16,504 nucleotides of DNA from NCBI GenBank assembly GCA_013816225.1, contig JACDEQ010000009.1:1-16504 (forward strand). The letters run 5' to 3'. Each line of letters starts with the position of its first letter. Position 1 is the first letter of the stretch. This document shows, piece by piece, positions 15,425 to 16,504 of the stretch. A program made the translations under genes and the position numbers. Source of the stretch: Armatimonadota bacterium (GTDB taxonomy: Bacteria; Armatimonadota; Fimbriimonadia; Fimbriimonadales; ATM1). The notes beneath the pieces are model-generated. The model did not search any database and was not told where the DNA came from. It worked only from the letters and a program-made list of their open reading frames with translations.

Positions 15425-16504
15425 ATGCCACGATACGTTCAACTCGGAAGAATCCCGCGAAAGCGGCATATAGCGTTCAGGAAGCCGGACGGTGGGCTGT
15501 ATGCAGAGCAGCTCATCGGCGTCCACGGATTCAGCGGGATCATGAGCGTCGCGTACCACATCAACCTGCCGACGCGGATCGCGAGTTTCGAATCGAGGGG
15601 CAGCGTAAAACCCGACTACGTGGAGCATGAGCCGCTGCACCATCGGCATCTGAAGACGACGCAGATGAAGCCTTGCGGGGACCCGATTTCGGGCCGGATT
15701 CCGCTCATGGGGAATAGTGACGTCCTTTGGAGCCAGGCTTTGGTCGCGGACCCGATGGACTACTTTTTCAAGAACGCCGACGGCGACGACGTGATCTTTA
15801 TGCACGACGGCTCCGGCGTGGTCGAGACGATGTATGGGCCGCTGGCTTATAAGCCGGGGGACTATGTGGTGATTCCGCGCGGGACCATCTACAAGGTCGT
15901 CATGGACTCGGCGCCGCAGAGGATGCTGAACATCCTGGCGTTCTCCCATGTGGAGACGCCGAAGCGGTATCGGAACGAGTACGGCCAGCTTCTGGAGCAC
16001 GCGCCGTACAGTGAACGCGACTTCCACCCGCCGACGCAACTGAAGACTTTCGATGAGAAGGGCTCGTTCGACGTCCTGGTCCGGGCGCGGCACGAGCTCA
16101 CGCTCATGAACTACGACTACCATCCGTTCGATATCGTCGGTTGGGATGGATATGTGTACCCTTACACGTTTAACATCAACGATTTTCAGCCGATTACGGG
16201 CATGCTGCACATGCCGCCGCCGATTCACCAGACGTTCCAGGCAGGTAACTTCGTGATCTGCAGCTTCTGTCCCAGGGCGCTGGATTTCCATCCGGAGGCG
16301 GTACCGGTTCCCTACAACCACTCGAATGTGGACAGCGACGAGGTGCTGTACTATGTGAACGGCAACTTCGGCTCGCGCAAGGGCATCGAAGAGGGTTCGA
16401 TCACTCTGCACCCGCTCGGCATACCGCACGGCCCGCAGCCCGGCATCGCCGAGGCGTCGCTCGGGGCGACTCGGACCGAGGAACTGGCGGTAATGGTGGA
16501 CACG
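15425..16504 (+). CDS. hmgA: Homogentisate 1,2-dioxygenase (3' end outside window)
   Basis: 360 codons visible, open through the right edge; family members of this bacterial type are somewhat longer, so most of the enzyme is present. The enzyme opens the ring of homogentisate to maleylacetoacetate in tyrosine/phenylalanine breakdown, using Fe(II) and O2. The N-terminus MPRYVQLGRIPRKRH and LYAEQLIGVHGFSG are family-typical. A cupin-like PRGTIYKV (151-158) lies in the N-terminal half. The metal site is H299 (YNHSNVDSDE), the acidic pair D305-E306 and H335 (GIPHGPQPG); the 36-residue gap between histidines equals that in human HGD (H335, H371). The ATG at 15425-15427 has only a weak Shine-Dalgarno. 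It is divergent from gatB. Partner genes (fumarylacetoacetase, HPPD) would have to lie beyond the edge. Confidence 0.92.
   Translation, partial: MPRYVQLGRIPRKRHIAFRKPDGGLYAEQLIGVHGFSGIMSVAYHINLPTRIASFESRGSVKPDYVEHEPLHHRHLKTTQMKPCGDPISGRIPLMGNSDVLWSQALVADPMDYFFKNADGDDVIFMHDGSGVVETMYGPLAYKPGDYVVIPRGTIYKVVMDSAPQRMLNILAFSHVETPKRYRNEYGQLLEHAPYSERDFHPPTQLKTFDEKGSFDVLVRARHELTLMNYDYHPFDIVGWDGYVYPYTFNINDFQPITGMLHMPPPIHQTFQAGNFVICSFCPRALDFHPEAVPVPYNHSNVDSDEVLYYVNGNFGSRKGIEEGSITLHPLGIPHGPQPGIAEASLGATRTEELAVMVDT

Noticed and set aside
15357..15431. N-terminal extension of GatB to GTG 15431
   Set aside because: It would include the likely promoter, overlap the divergent hmgA start and add about 25 residues before the conserved GatB beginning.
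15344..16429. 361-codon open frame on the minus strand opposite hmgA
   Set aside because: Its translation is Arg/Val/His-rich without recognisable domains; the plus strand encodes a clear homogentisate dioxygenase. It is a shadow frame of GC-rich codons.
1..16504. Search for CRISPR repeats, insertion-sequence ends, tRNA or rRNA genes
   Set aside because: No direct repeat series, terminal inverted repeats, transposase motifs or tRNA-like cloverleaf was seen in the few noncoding stretches.

Overview
The window is a dense stretch of a moderately GC-rich bacterial chromosome. No mobile element, CRISPR array, rRNA or tRNA was recognised. The MoxR/ABC-2 membrane cluster, the bacterial GtaA-like (DUF4965/DUF1793) hydrolase, the gltX and gatB pairing, and the frequent GTG/TTG starts would fit a phylum such as Armatimonadota (Fimbriimonadia-like) or a Planctomycetes-like lineage. 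This is an impression from gene content, not a placement.

Region 1 (about 1-7562, all minus strand) is one tightly packed operon. In transcription order it holds a secreted/membrane-anchored 601-aa protein, an ABC-2 permease, an ABC ATPase, a second larger ABC-2 permease, a 527-aa membrane coiled-coil protein, and a MoxR-family AAA+ ATPase that runs off the left edge. Four of the junctions overlap or leave no more than 1 bp, and the fifth leaves 2 bp, so the six products are probably made together. The likely picture is an ABC exporter or membrane-remodelling complex joined to a MoxR chaperone module. Its substrate is unknown.

Region 2 (7563-8055) is an approximately 490 bp gap with only weak coding signals, including a doubtful 66-aa frame. 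Region 3 (8056-10044, minus) encodes a GtaA/DUF4965-DUF1793 family protein. Region 4 (10173-11195, minus) encodes what I consider the most unusual item: a ClpC-type N-domain (two Clp repeats, no AAA+ module) fused in frame to an isochorismatase/nicotinamidase-type cysteine hydrolase with its D-K-C triad intact.

Region 5 (11234-12724, plus) is gltX, divergent from region 4 with about 38 bp between the starts. It ends in a 4-bp tail-to-tail overlap with the next operon. Region 6 (12721-15356, minus) is an operon of gatB, a secreted TPR-like protein, a DUF167/YggU protein and a small secreted unknown, joined by ATGA overlaps and one short overlap. A sigma70-like promoter for gatB sits in the short space before the divergent gene. 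gltX and gatB together suggest the indirect (transamidation) route to Gln-tRNA and/or Asn-tRNA. Region 7 (15425-end, plus) is the start of a homogentisate 1,2-dioxygenase gene, cut off by the right edge.
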